From NCBI RefSeq assembly GCF_000024865.1, contig NC_013595.1, forward strand, positions 2,480,001-2,544,000: a stretch of 64,000 nucleotides of DNA, read 5' to 3'. Shown here piece after piece: positions 50,046 to 58,981 of the stretch (positions within the stretch are counted from its first letter, which is position 1; each line of letters begins with the position of its first letter). The translations under genes and the position numbers were made by a program. This DNA comes from Streptosporangium roseum DSM 43021 (GTDB lineage Bacteria; Actinomycetota; Actinomycetes; Streptosporangiales; Streptosporangiaceae). The notes under the pieces were generated by a model. It was not told the DNA's origin, did not search any database, and was given only the letters and a program-made list of their open reading frames with translations.

Positions 50046-51431
50046 ATGGCACGCCGTACGGACATCATGGACACCATCGTCAGCCTCGCCAAGCGACGTG
50101 GCCTTGTCTATCCCTCCAGCGAGATCTACGGCGGCCTGCGCGCCTCATGGGACTACGGGCCGCTGGGCGTGGAGCTCAAGAGCAACGTGAAGCGGCAGTG
50201 GTGGAAGAGCATGGTGCAGGGCCGTGACGACGTGGTCGGCCTTGACTCCTCGGTGATCCTGGCCCGTGAGGTGTGGCAGGCCAGCGGCCACGTGGACACC
50301 TTCACCGACCCGCTGACCGAGTGCCAGGCGTGCCACAAGCGCTACCGCGCCGACCACCTCGAAGAGGCCTACGAGGAGAAGCACGGCAAGCCGGCGGTCA
50401 ACGGCCTGGCCGACATCACCTGCCCCAACTGCGGCAACAAGGGCTCCTTCACCGCGCCCAAGCAGTTCAGCGGCCTGCTGAAGACCTATCTCGGCGCGGT
50501 CGAGGACGAGTCCGGCCTGGCCTACCTCCGGCCGGAGACCGCCCAGGGCATCTTCATCAACTACCTCAACGTGCAGCAGTCCGCGCGCAAGAAGATCCCG
50601 TTCGGCATCGGCCAGATCGGCAAGTCGTTCCGCAACGAGATCACCCCGGGCAACTTCATCTTCCGCACCCGCGAGTTCGAGCAGATGGAGATGGAGTTCT
50701 TCGTCAAGCCGGGCACCGACGAGGAGTGGCACCAGTACTGGATCGACGAGCGCTTCCGCTGGTACACCGACCTGGGCATCAGCCAGGACAACCTCCGCAT
50801 CTACGAGCACCCGCAGGAGAAGCTGTCCCACTACTCCAAGCGGACCGTCGACATCGAGTACCGCTTCAACTTCACCGGCAGCGAGTGGGGCGAGCTGGAG
50901 GGCGTCGCCAACCGCACCGACTTCGACCTGACCGCGCACGGCAAGGCCTCCGGCACCGACCTCAGCTTCTTCGAGCAGGACACCGGTGAGCGCTACGTCC
51001 CGTACGTGATCGAGCCGGCCGCCGGTGTCGACCGCGCCACCCTCACCTTCCTGCTCGACGCCTACACCGAGGACGAGGCGCCCAACGCCAAGGGCGTCAT
51101 GGAGAAGCGGACGGTCATGCGGCTGGACCACCGTCTCGCGCCGGTCAAGGTCGCCGTTCTCCCGCTGTCGCGCAACGCCGATCTGTCGCCGAAGGCCAAG
51201 GACCTGGCCGCCCAGCTCCGCCGCCGGTGGAACGTCGAGTTCGACGACGCGGGCGCGATCGGCCGCCGCTACCGCCGCCAGGACGAGATCGGCACGCCGT
51301 TCTGCATCACCGTCGACTTCGACACCCTCGACGACCAGGCGGTGACCATCCGCGAGCGCGACTCGATGGCCCAGGAGCGCGTGGCCCTCGACCAGGTGGA
51401 GGCCTACCTCCGCCAGCACCTCAACGACTGA
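50046..51431 (+). CDS. glyS: glycine--tRNA ligase (alpha2 type)
   Basis: A 461-residue class II synthetase. Motif 2 FRNEITPGNFIFRTREFEQMEMEFF and motif 3 ANRTDFDLTAHGK with DRATLTFLLDA are present. A zinc-binding insert shows CQAC (about 97-100) and CPNC (about 127-130). The anticodon-binding domain is at the C-terminus (LAPVKVAVLPLSRN). GGAG precedes ATG 50046. A clear terminator follows. Single-gene unit. Confidence 0.97.
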   Translation: MARRTDIMDTIVSLAKRRGLVYPSSEIYGGLRASWDYGPLGVELKSNVKRQWWKSMVQGRDDVVGLDSSVILAREVWQASGHVDTFTDPLTECQACHKRYRADHLEEAYEEKHGKPAVNGLADITCPNCGNKGSFTAPKQFSGLLKTYLGAVEDESGLAYLRPETAQGIFINYLNVQQSARKKIPFGIGQIGKSFRNEITPGNFIFRTREFEQMEMEFFVKPGTDEEWHQYWIDERFRWYTDLGISQDNLRIYEHPQEKLSHYSKRTVDIEYRFNFTGSEWGELEGVANRTDFDLTAHGKASGTDLSFFEQDTGERYVPYVIEPAAGVDRATLTFLLDAYTEDEAPNAKGVMEKRTVMRLDHRLAPVKVAVLPLSRNADLSPKAKDLAAQLRRRWNVEFDDAGAIGRRYRRQDEIGTPFCITVDFDTLDDQAVTIRERDSMAQERVALDQVEAYLRQHLND

Positions 51432-51451
51432 CGACCGCTCCTTCCGACCGA

Positions 51452-51494
51452 CGACGGCCGGCGACCCCGCGGGGGGCCGCCGGCCGTCGCTTTT
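51452..51494 (+). terminator. Rho-independent terminator of glyS
   Basis: CGACGGCCGGCG and CGCCGGCCGTCG form a perfect 12-bp stem followed by CTTTT, the clearest intrinsic terminator in the window. Confidence 0.88.
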
Positions 51495-51570
51495 CCGCTG
51501 CGGCCGGCGGCCCGGGGCGCCTTGTACACCATGGCTTGAACCTCCGGTGAACGCGCCTGAATGCTGAGAC

Positions 51571-51602
51571 AATTGGTTTATACCAATTGGTTTATACCAA
51601 TT
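51571..51602. promoter_or_regulatory. tandem HutC/DasR-type operators upstream of ppdK
   Basis: Two 14-bp units AATTGGTTTATACC plus a final AATT create two overlapping palindromes AATTGGT-TTAT-ACCAATT. The core GGTTTATACC fits the GntR/HutC-subfamily consensus GT-N-TA-N-AC, also seen in DasR sites. They lie about 30 bp before the candidate -35. Confidence 0.7.
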
Positions 51603-51629
51603 CTTGGGGCGGCCGATATCGCGGTTGTT

Positions 51630-51657
51630 TTGACTCCGATTTGAATTGGATTAGACC
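51630..51657 (+). promoter_or_regulatory. candidate ppdK promoter
   Basis: TTGACT (51630-51635) and TAGACC (51652-51657) are separated by 16 bp, downstream of the tandem palindromes and 128 nt before the ppdK start. Confidence 0.5.
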
Positions 51658-51784
51658 GCTATGTGGGCATTGACGTGCGCAAACGCAGGGTGTCCGGTTG
51701 TGTGACGTTTCATCGGCTTATTCGTCGGTAGAGTCCGAAGGGAGGCGGAACCACGCGTCGTTTGAAGTCGCAGAAGGAGCAACC

Positions 51785-54427
51785 GTGCCCAAGTACGTTT
51801 ACGACTTCACCGAGGGCAACAAAGATCTCAAGGATCTGCTCGGCGGTAAGGGGGCCAACCTGGCCGAGATGACCAATCTCGGGTTGCCGGTGCCCCCCGG
51901 CTTCACCATCACCACCGACGCGTGCCGCCGGTTCCTCGAAGACGGCACGCTCCCCGACGGGCTGGAGGAGGAGGTCTCCCTGCACCTGGCCGCGCTGGAG
52001 GAGCAGATGGGCCGCCGCCTGGGCCAGGCCGACGACCCGCTGCTGGTGAGCGTGCGCTCCGGGGCGAAGTTCTCCATGCCCGGCATGATGGACACCGTCC
52101 TCAACATCGGGCTCAACGACGAGTCGGTGCACGGCCTGGCCAAGCAGGCCGGCGGCAACGAGCGCTTCGCCTGGGACTCCTACCGGCGTCTCATCCAGAT
52201 GTTCGGCAAGACCGTTCAGGGCATCGAGGCCGCGCTGTTCGACGACGCCCTTGAGGAGATCAAGAACGGCCGCGACGACCTGGAGCTGGAGGCGGCCGAC
52301 TTCCAGCGGCTCGTCGAGACCTACAAGGGCGTCGTCCGGGCCCAGACCGGACAGGACTTCCCCGCCGACCCGCACCAGCAGATGCGCATGGCCGTCAAGG
52401 CGGTCTTCGACTCCTGGAACGCCCCTCGCGCCATCCTCTACCGCCGCCAGGAGCGCATCCCCGCCGACCTCGGCACGGCGGTCAACATCTGCTCGATGGT
52501 CTTCGGCAACTGCGGCATGGACTCCGGCACGGGCGTGGCCTTCACCCGTGACCCCGGCAGCGGTCACCAGGGCGTCTACGGCGACTACCTGCAGAACGCC
52601 CAGGGCGAGGACGTGGTCGCGGGCATCCGCAACACCATGTCGCTGCAGGAGCTGGAGGGCATCGACAAGCCCGTCTACGACGAGCTCATGCAGATCATGG
52701 AGAAGCTGGAGAACCACTACCGCGACCTGTGCGACATCGAGTTCACGGTCGAGCGCGGCAAGCTCTGGATGCTCCAGACCCGCGTGGGCAAGCGGACGGC
52801 GGGCGCCGCGTTCCGCATCGCCGTACAGCTCGCCGACCAGGGCCTGATCGACCTCGACGAGGCCGTGACCCGCGTCACCGGCGCCCAGCTCGCCCAGCTC
52901 ATGTTCCCGCGTTTCGGCAGAGATGCGGACAGCACGAAGATCACCACGGGGATGAACGCCTCCCCGGGGGCGGCCGTCGGCAAGGCCGTCTTCTCCTCCG
53001 AGCGGGCCGTCGAACTCGCCGCCCGGGGCGAGGCCGTCATCCTGGTCCGCCACGAGACCAACCCCGACGACCTGTCGGGCATGATCGCCGCCCAGGGCGT
53101 CCTGACGAGCCGCGGCGGCAAGACCTCGCACGCGGCCGTGGTCGCCCGCGGCATGGGCAAGACCTGCGTCTGCGGTGCCGAGGAGCTGGAGGTCTCCGCC
53201 AAGGAGCGCAGGTTCACCGCCCCCGGCGGCGTCGTCGTCTCCGAGGGGGACGTCATCTCCATCGACGGCTCCAGCGGCGCCGTCTACCTCGGCGAGGTGC
53301 CCGTGGTCGCCTCCCCGGTCGTGGAGTACTTCGAGGGCGCGCTCGACCAGGACGACGAGCTCGTCCGGGCCGTGCACCGCATCATGAGCCACGCCGACGC
53401 CTCCCGGCGGCTGGACGTGCGGGCCAACGCCGACAACGCCGAGGACGCCGCCCGCGCCCGCCGGTTCGGCGCCCAGGGGATCGGGCTGTGCCGTACCGAG
53501 CACATGTTCCTCGGCGACCGCCGCCAGCTCGTCGAGGACCTGGTCCTGGCCACCTCCCCGCAGGAGCGGGAGCGGGCGCTGGCCGCGCTGGAGCCGCTGC
53601 AGAAGGCGGACTTCACCGAGATCTTCCAGGCGATGGAGGGCCTGCCCGTCACGATCCGCCTGATCGACCCGCCGCTGCACGAGTTCCTGCCCGACCATAC
53701 CGAGCTGTCGGTGAAGGTCGCCCTCGCCGGCGAGGGGGCCGACGACAAGGACCGCAGGCTGCTGGCGGCGGTCAAGCGCCTGCACGAGCAGAACCCGATG
53801 CTGGGCCTGCGCGGTGTACGGCTCGGCCTGGTCATCCCTGGCCTGTTCGCCATGCAGGTCCGGGCGATCGCCGAGGCGGCCAGTGCCGTCCCCGGCGCCC
53901 GCGCGGAGATCATGATCCCGCTCGTCGCCGCCGTCCAGGAGCTGGAGACCGTCAAGGACGAGGCGCGGGCGATCCTCGCCGAGGTCGGCGTCGAGGCCCT
54001 GGTCGGCACGATGATCGAAGTGCCGCGGGCGGCGCTGACCGCCGGGCAGATCGCCGAGGCCGCGGAGTTCTTCTCCTTCGGCACCAACGACCTGACCCAG
54101 ATGACCTGGGGTTTCTCCCGGGACGACGTCGAGGCCGCGTTCTTCTCCAAGTATCTGGAGCTGGGCGTCTTCGGTGTCTCGCCGTTCGAGTCCCTGGACC
54201 GTGACGGCGTGGGCCGGCTCGTGCGGATCGCCGCCGAGGAGGGCCGCAGGACCCGTCCCGACCTCAAGCTCGGCATCTGCGGCGAGCACGGCGGCGACCC
54301 CGACTCGATCCACTTCTGCCACCAGGCGGGCCTGGACTACGTGTCCTGCTCGCCGTTCCGCATCCCGGTCGCCCGGCTGGAGGCGGGCCGTGCGGCGCTG
54401 GTCTGCGAGGGCTCCGACACCCGATAG
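51785..54427 (+). CDS. ppdK: pyruvate, phosphate dikinase
   Basis: An 880-residue enzyme interconverting pyruvate + ATP + Pi with PEP + AMP + PPi. The N-terminal nucleotide-binding domain has YDFTEGNKDLKDLLGGKGANLAEMT and VSVRSGAKFSMPGMMDT. The phospho-histidine domain has TSRGGKTSHAAVVARGMGK with His449. The C-terminal PEP barrel contains GLCRTEHMF, SFGTNDLTQMTWGFSRDD and GICGEHGGDP. AAGGAG lies 6 nt before GTG 51785, which fixes the start within a longer open frame. Full length. The long AT-rich leader suggests dedicated control. Confidence 0.97.
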   Translation: MPKYVYDFTEGNKDLKDLLGGKGANLAEMTNLGLPVPPGFTITTDACRRFLEDGTLPDGLEEEVSLHLAALEEQMGRRLGQADDPLLVSVRSGAKFSMPGMMDTVLNIGLNDESVHGLAKQAGGNERFAWDSYRRLIQMFGKTVQGIEAALFDDALEEIKNGRDDLELEAADFQRLVETYKGVVRAQTGQDFPADPHQQMRMAVKAVFDSWNAPRAILYRRQERIPADLGTAVNICSMVFGNCGMDSGTGVAFTRDPGSGHQGVYGDYLQNAQGEDVVAGIRNTMSLQELEGIDKPVYDELMQIMEKLENHYRDLCDIEFTVERGKLWMLQTRVGKRTAGAAFRIAVQLADQGLIDLDEAVTRVTGAQLAQLMFPRFGRDADSTKITTGMNASPGAAVGKAVFSSERAVELAARGEAVILVRHETNPDDLSGMIAAQGVLTSRGGKTSHAAVVARGMGKTCVCGAEELEVSAKERRFTAPGGVVVSEGDVISIDGSSGAVYLGEVPVVASPVVEYFEGALDQDDELVRAVHRIMSHADASRRLDVRANADNAEDAARARRFGAQGIGLCRTEHMFLGDRRQLVEDLVLATSPQERERALAALEPLQKADFTEIFQAMEGLPVTIRLIDPPLHEFLPDHTELSVKVALAGEGADDKDRRLLAAVKRLHEQNPMLGLRGVRLGLVIPGLFAMQVRAIAEAASAVPGARAEIMIPLVAAVQELETVKDEARAILAEVGVEALVGTMIEVPRAALTAGQIAEAAEFFSFGTNDLTQMTWGFSRDDVEAAFFSKYLELGVFGVSPFESLDRDGVGRLVRIAAEEGRRTRPDLKLGICGEHGGDPDSIHFCHQAGLDYVSCSPFRIPVARLEAGRAALVCEGSDTR

Positions 54428-54482
54428 GACGGGCCCCGGCCGGGGCGTCCACCCGTCGGGGCCGGCGCGCGCCTTCTTCTCA

Positions 54483-54515
54483 CGGGCGGTCTCCGATGCC
54501 GTCGGAGACCGCCCG
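54483..54515 (+). terminator. 14-bp terminator hairpin after ppdK
   Basis: CGGGCGGTCTCCGA-tgccg-TCGGAGACCGCCCG is a perfect stem 55 nt past the ppdK stop; no T-run follows. Confidence 0.75.
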
Positions 54516-54647
54516 CGAGGGGCGGGGCGGGCTCCGCGCGGGCGCGTACGGCCGGCCGGCGTCCCATGAGCGCAGGTCCGGGGTCATCAGGTGTTTTCCT
54601 CCCGTTCGGCATGGACCGCTCCTTTGGTGGATAAAATCACTGCACTT

Positions 54648-55880
54648 ATGCACGGTTATGACGAGCACGATCAGGCCAGATGGGTGCCGGAACCCCCCGG
54701 CAACCCGGAGAGAGGCCCGTTCGAGCGGGACCGGGCGCGGGTGCTGCACAGCGCGGGGCTGCGGCGGCTCGCGGCCAAGACCCAGGTGGTCGGGCCGGGG
54801 GAGACCCTCGGCAGCGGGCAGCACATCCCGCGCACCCGGCTGACCCACTCGCTGGAGTGCGCGCAGGTCGGCAGGGAGATGGGACAGTCCCTCGGCCGCG
54901 ATCCCGATCTGATGGAGACCGCCTGCCTGGCCCACGACCTCGGGCACCCGCCGTTCGGGCACAACGGGGAGACCGCGCTCAACGAGCTCGCTGCCGGGTG
55001 CGGCGGGTTCGAGGGGAACGCGCAGAGCCTGCGCCTGCTGACCCGGCTGGAGGCCAAGGTCCTCACCGAGGACGGCCGCAGCGCCGGGCTCAACCTCACC
55101 CGCGCCTCCCTGGACGCCGCGGTCAAATATCCCTGGACCCGCGAGACGAGTCCCAAATACTGCGCCTACGGCGACGACATGGCCGTCTTCGAGTGGATCA
55201 GGGAGGGCGCGCCCGAGGGGCGGGTCAGCTTCGAGGCCCAGATCATGGACTGGGCCGACGACGTCGCCTACTCGGTGCACGACCTGGAGGACGCCCTCCA
55301 CTCCGGCGCCGTCGCGCCGGAGGCCCTGCGCGACCCCGCCGAGCGCCGTGAGGTCTGCGCGACCACCCGCGCCTGGTACGCCCCGGAGGCCGAGCCCGGC
55401 GAGCTGGAGGACCTCTTCGGCCGCCTGGTCGCCCAGCCGCTCTGGCCCCGCCACTTCGACGGCTCGCTCGCCGCCCTCGCCGCGATCAAGGGCCTCACCA
55501 GCTCGCTCATCGGCCATCTCTGCCGGTCCGCGCAGATCGCCACCCGGGAGTCCTACGGCCCGGCCGCGGGACGCTACAGCGCCGACCTGATCGTGCCCAG
55601 GGCCACCCGCCTGGAGTGCGCCCTGCTGAAGGGGCTCACCGCCCACTACGTGATGACCAGGGACGCCCACAACGCCAACCAGGCCAGGCAGCGGGAGCTC
55701 ATCCACGACCTGGCCCACCTGATCATGCTGGGTGCCCCGGGCACGCTGGAGCCCGCCCTCCGGCCCTCCTTCGTCAAGGCCGGGAGCGACGCCGGGCGGC
55801 TCCGCGTGGTCGTCGACCAGATCGCCTCGCTCACCGACACCTCCGCGGTCACCTGGCAGCGGCGCCTGTCCGGACGCTGA
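54648..55880 (+). CDS. dgt: deoxyguanosinetriphosphate triphosphohydrolase-like protein
   Basis: A 410-residue HD-domain dNTPase that removes triphosphate from dGTP or other dNTPs. RSPFERD-like start GPFERDRARVLHSAGLRRLAAKTQVV is followed by HD residues His67 (RTRLTHSLECAQVGR), His96-Asp97 (CLAHDLGHPPFGHNGE) and Asp in MDWADDVAYSVHDLEDA. ATG 54648 is chosen because it gives the family N-terminus (YDEHDQARWVPEPPG) and TAAAAT lies 10 nt upstream; GTG 54627 is possible. The order dgt-dnaG-sigma is conserved in actinobacteria. Confidence 0.95.
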   Translation: MHGYDEHDQARWVPEPPGNPERGPFERDRARVLHSAGLRRLAAKTQVVGPGETLGSGQHIPRTRLTHSLECAQVGREMGQSLGRDPDLMETACLAHDLGHPPFGHNGETALNELAAGCGGFEGNAQSLRLLTRLEAKVLTEDGRSAGLNLTRASLDAAVKYPWTRETSPKYCAYGDDMAVFEWIREGAPEGRVSFEAQIMDWADDVAYSVHDLEDALHSGAVAPEALRDPAERREVCATTRAWYAPEAEPGELEDLFGRLVAQPLWPRHFDGSLAALAAIKGLTSSLIGHLCRSAQIATRESYGPAAGRYSADLIVPRATRLECALLKGLTAHYVMTRDAHNANQARQRELIHDLAHLIMLGAPGTLEPALRPSFVKAGSDAGRLRVVVDQIASLTDTSAVTWQRRLSGR

Positions 55881-55920
55881 CCCCGGGGCCGCCGCTCCCC
55901 GGGCCGCCGTCTCCGCCGCT

Positions 55921-55960
55921 CCCCGGGACGCCGGGGCCGCCCCCGGGACGCCGGGGCCGG
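55921..55960. repeat. 20-bp tandem repeat forming twin hairpins
   Basis: CCCCGGGACGCCGGGGCCG(C/G) occurs twice in tandem. Each unit can fold as CCCCGG-gacg-CCGGGG. The position between convergent dgt and the lipoprotein gene suggests double terminators. Confidence 0.75.
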
Positions 55961-55978
55961 CTGCCGTGTCCGGTGGGG

Positions 55979-56854
55979 TTAACCGCCCACCGTGATGTGC
56001 TCGTCGTCCGGCTTCGGGGGCTTCTCGGTGCGCTTGGGCTTGGCCCCCGGCTTGGACTTGCACAGGGTCACGCACCTGGGCGCAGCCCCGGTCTGGGCCA
56101 GCACGGCCTGCATCTCGTCCTTGGGCGACAGCGTGCGGTTGCCGTTCAGCCAGGCGTCCAGGTAGTTCCACGGCTTGACCATGCCCCGCCGTACCCACCA
56201 GAGCGAGGGCTCGGTCTTCCAGGAGATCGCGAAGTAGAGGTTGCTGGCGGTGGAGCGGGCGTTGCCCGAGTTGCCGACCTGGCCGAGGACCTGGCCCGCG
56301 CTGACCCGCGTCCCCGGCGCGATCCCCGGTGTCACCCTGTCCAGATGGCCGCCGAGGTAGCGCACGCCGTCGTCGCCGATGACGCTGACGAAGCGGCCCT
56401 CGCGGTCGGCTCCCCGGTCGGTGGAGGGTCTCCAGCGGTTCTTGATGTTGACCTCGTGGACCACGCCGTTCACCGGCGAGACGAACGAGCATCCCTTGGC
56501 CGCCCAGATGGTGGTCTTGGGCAGGACCAGCAGCCTGCTCTCGTAGGTCACCCTGCAGTCCTTGACGGGGAAGGCGTAGGTGTGAGCGGACACCTTCGGC
56601 GGCGGCACCTGCACCGGGTCGCCGGCCTTGGGCCGCTCCACCGTCACCCGCACCGGCACCTTGGGGACAACGGTCGTCTGTGCCGGCGACGGAATGGTCG
56701 CGGTCACCGCGCCCGGCGCCGCGGCGACCGCCTCGGCAGAGGGGGCCGGAGGCAGCGTGCTGATGCCCGCGACTCCACCCGGTGACGCGCAGGCTCCTGT
56801 GACGAGCACCGCGCCGGTCACGCCGGCCAACCGTGCCATATGCCCCGATCGCAT
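55979..56854 (-). CDS. M23-like (LytM-fold) lipoprotein, probably inactive
   Basis: A 291-residue lipoprotein (lipobox VTGAC, Cys22). A Pro/Ala/Thr linker leads to a peptidase M23 fold: GCSFVSPVNGVVHEVN, YLGGHLDRVTPGIAPGTRVSAGQVLGQVGNSGNARSTASNLYFAISW. The usual HxxxD zinc site and the final H-x-H are missing (NLYFAI instead of HLHFEI-like), so peptidoglycan cleavage is not expected. It may activate an amidase, as EnvC/NlpD-like factors do, or bind wall. A Lys/Pro-rich tail follows. GGAG is close to ATG 56854; GTG 56863 is an alternative. Confidence 0.85.
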   Translation of the reverse strand: MRSGHMARLAGVTGAVLVTGACASPGGVAGISTLPPAPSAEAVAAAPGAVTATIPSPAQTTVVPKVPVRVTVERPKAGDPVQVPPPKVSAHTYAFPVKDCRVTYESRLLVLPKTTIWAAKGCSFVSPVNGVVHEVNIKNRWRPSTDRGADREGRFVSVIGDDGVRYLGGHLDRVTPGIAPGTRVSAGQVLGQVGNSGNARSTASNLYFAISWKTEPSLWWVRRGMVKPWNYLDAWLNGNRTLSPKDEMQAVLAQTGAAPRCVTLCKSKPGAKPKRTEKPPKPDDEHITVGG

Positions 56855-56990
56855 GATCTCCACCCGCGTAACTTATCGAGAATCGGCCGTTACCTTTGTA
56901 ACCGACCTTCCGATTGGTCATGGCCCGTTCCGGAAAGTCGGCTCCGCCGCCAGGCTCCGAGCTGTCGCGGGGCGCCACTAGACTCGCGGC

Positions 56991-58841
56991 GTGGCAGGCC
57001 GGATCAGTGACGAGGACATCGCGCTCGTGCGGGAGCGCTCACCGATCGCGGACATCGTGGGTGAGCACATCCAGCTCCGCAACGCGGGCGGCGGAAACCT
57101 GAAGGGGCTGTGTCCCTTCCATGACGAGAAGAGCCCCTCCTTCAACGTCACCCCCACCCGGGGCTACTGGTACTGCTTCGGCTGCGCCGAGGGCGGAGAC
57201 GTCATCACCTTCGTCCGGCGGCTGGAGCACCTGTCGTTCGGCGAGGCCGTGGAGCGGCTGGCGAACCGGGCCGGCATCCAGCTCCGCTACGAGCAGGGCG
57301 GCTACGTCCCCGGCCGCGAGCAGGGCGAGCGGAGCCGGCTGATCGAGGCGCACCGGGCGGCGGCGGAGTTCTACGCCTCGAAGCTGTCGGCGCCGGACGC
57401 CGCGATCGGGCGCAAGTTCCTGTCGGAGCGCGGGTTCGAGCGGGTCGACGCCGAGCACTTCGGGGTGGGATACGCCCCCGCCGAGTGGGAGGCGCTCGCG
57501 CGCCACCTGATGGCCCGGGGGTTCACCAGCGCCGAGCTGATCAAGGGAGGCCTGGCCAAGGAGGGGCGGCGGGGCCCGATAGACCGGTTCCGGGGGCGGC
57601 TGGTCTGGCCCATCCGCGACATCACCGGTGACGTGATCGGTTTCGGCGCGCGGAAGCTGAACGACGCCGAAGACGGTCCGAAATACCTCAACACCCCCGA
57701 GAGCCCGCTCTACAAGAAGAGCGAGGTCCTCTACGGCGTCGACCTGGCCAAGCGGGAGATCTCCAAGCGCTCCCAGGCGGTGATCGTCGAGGGCTACACC
57801 GACGTGATGGCCTGCCACCTGTCGGGCGTGCCGACGGCGGTGGCCACCTGCGGCACGGCCTTCGGCGAGGAGCACATCAAGGTGCTGCGGCGGCTGCTGC
57901 TGGACCAGTCCGGGTCCCAGGGTGAGGTGGTCTTCACCTTCGACGGCGACGCGGCGGGGCAGAAGGCGGCGCTGCGGGCCTTCGCCGACGAGCAGAAGTT
58001 CGTCACCCAGACCTTCGTGGCCGTGCAGCCCGACGGGCTCGACCCGTGTGACCTGCGCGTACGGCAGGGCGAAGCCGCCGTGCGGGACCTGATCGCCAGC
58101 AGGGAGCCGCTGTTCGCGTTCGCGATCCGCAGCATGATCTCCCGCTACGACGTGAGCACCAACGAGGGCCGGCTCTCCGCGCTGGACGCCGCCGCGCCGA
58201 TCGTGGCGGGGATCAAGGACCGGGCCCTGCGCCAGCTCTACGGTGTGGACCTCGACCGCTGGCTGGGCTTCAACAACGAGCGCTTCGTCATGGACCGGAT
58301 CGCCGAGATCTCCGCCACGGCCCAGCCGCGCCAGCAGCGGCCCGCCGGGCCGCGGAAGGTCGCCGACCTCACCGACCCCGGCGTACGGACCGAGGCCGAG
58401 GTGCTGAAGCTGGCCGTGCAGCGTCCCGCGCTGCTCGGGCCCGGCTTCGACGCGATCGGCCCGGCGGCGTTCACGCTGCCCGAACACGTCGCGCTCTACA
58501 AGCTGGTCATGGACACCGGGGGCACTGCGGCGGCCGGGCACGGCGGCCGCGAGTGGGTGGACCGGCTGCTGGGCGGGGTGACCGACGCGTTGCGCGGGGT
58601 GGTCACCCGGTTCGCGGTGGAGGAGTTGCGCGCGGACGTGGCGAGCGAGGAGCGCTACGCCTCGGCCATGCTGGCCGCGCTGGAGCTCGTCTCGGTGGTC
58701 CGGGCGATCGAGCAGCTGAAGTCGCGCATGCAGCGGACCAACCCGGTCGAGGAGCAGCAGGAGTACAACCGGCTGTTCGGCGAGCTGGTCGCGCTGGAGC
58801 AGCAGCGGCGTGTGCTGAAGGAACGCGCCGCCGGAAGTTGA
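56991..58841 (+). CDS. dnaG: DNA primase
   Basis: A 616-residue replication primase. The CHC2 zinc finger has Cys41, His44, Cys62 and Cys65 (CPFHDEKSPSF...YWYCFGC). The Toprim core has VIVEGYTDVM, and VVFTFDGDAAGQKAA binds metal. The C-terminal DnaB-binding helical region is at about 470-616. TAGACT at 56979-56984 lies 6 nt before GTG 56991, giving a leaderless message. Full length. Confidence 0.97.
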   Translation: MAGRISDEDIALVRERSPIADIVGEHIQLRNAGGGNLKGLCPFHDEKSPSFNVTPTRGYWYCFGCAEGGDVITFVRRLEHLSFGEAVERLANRAGIQLRYEQGGYVPGREQGERSRLIEAHRAAAEFYASKLSAPDAAIGRKFLSERGFERVDAEHFGVGYAPAEWEALARHLMARGFTSAELIKGGLAKEGRRGPIDRFRGRLVWPIRDITGDVIGFGARKLNDAEDGPKYLNTPESPLYKKSEVLYGVDLAKREISKRSQAVIVEGYTDVMACHLSGVPTAVATCGTAFGEEHIKVLRRLLLDQSGSQGEVVFTFDGDAAGQKAALRAFADEQKFVTQTFVAVQPDGLDPCDLRVRQGEAAVRDLIASREPLFAFAIRSMISRYDVSTNEGRLSALDAAAPIVAGIKDRALRQLYGVDLDRWLGFNNERFVMDRIAEISATAQPRQQRPAGPRKVADLTDPGVRTEAEVLKLAVQRPALLGPGFDAIGPAAFTLPEHVALYKLVMDTGGTAAAGHGGREWVDRLLGGVTDALRGVVTRFAVEELRADVASEERYASAMLAALELVSVVRAIEQLKSRMQRTNPVEEQQEYNRLFGELVALEQQRRVLKERAAGS

Positions 58842-58981
58842 TCGCGTAATTGGCTTTAATTTCCGTGGGCTGATTCGACCAAACCTTAATAAGGTCTCGG
58901 TTCGATAATGATCGGGGCCTTACCTTCGGTGACAAAAATAGGTCTGCCATTTTGGGGACCCAATACAGCAGACTGTGTCCC

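Larger units (their letters stand above)
51432..51784. other. regulatory region between glyS and ppdK
   Basis: 353 bases without a gene. They hold the glyS terminator, tandem palindromes at 51571-51602, a candidate promoter at 51630-51657 and a 120-nt 5' region of ppdK ending in its ribosome site. From 51571 the DNA is AT-rich. Confidence 0.7.

Noticed and set aside
51710..54322. 870-codon reverse frame antisense to ppdK
   Set aside because: Shadow frame; Leu/Asp/Gly-rich without motifs, while ppdK is complete.
58842..58981. TTG at 58952 as the sigma factor start
   Set aside because: It lacks a ribosome site and the added ten residues are unlike sigma N-termini; GTG 58982 is more plausible.
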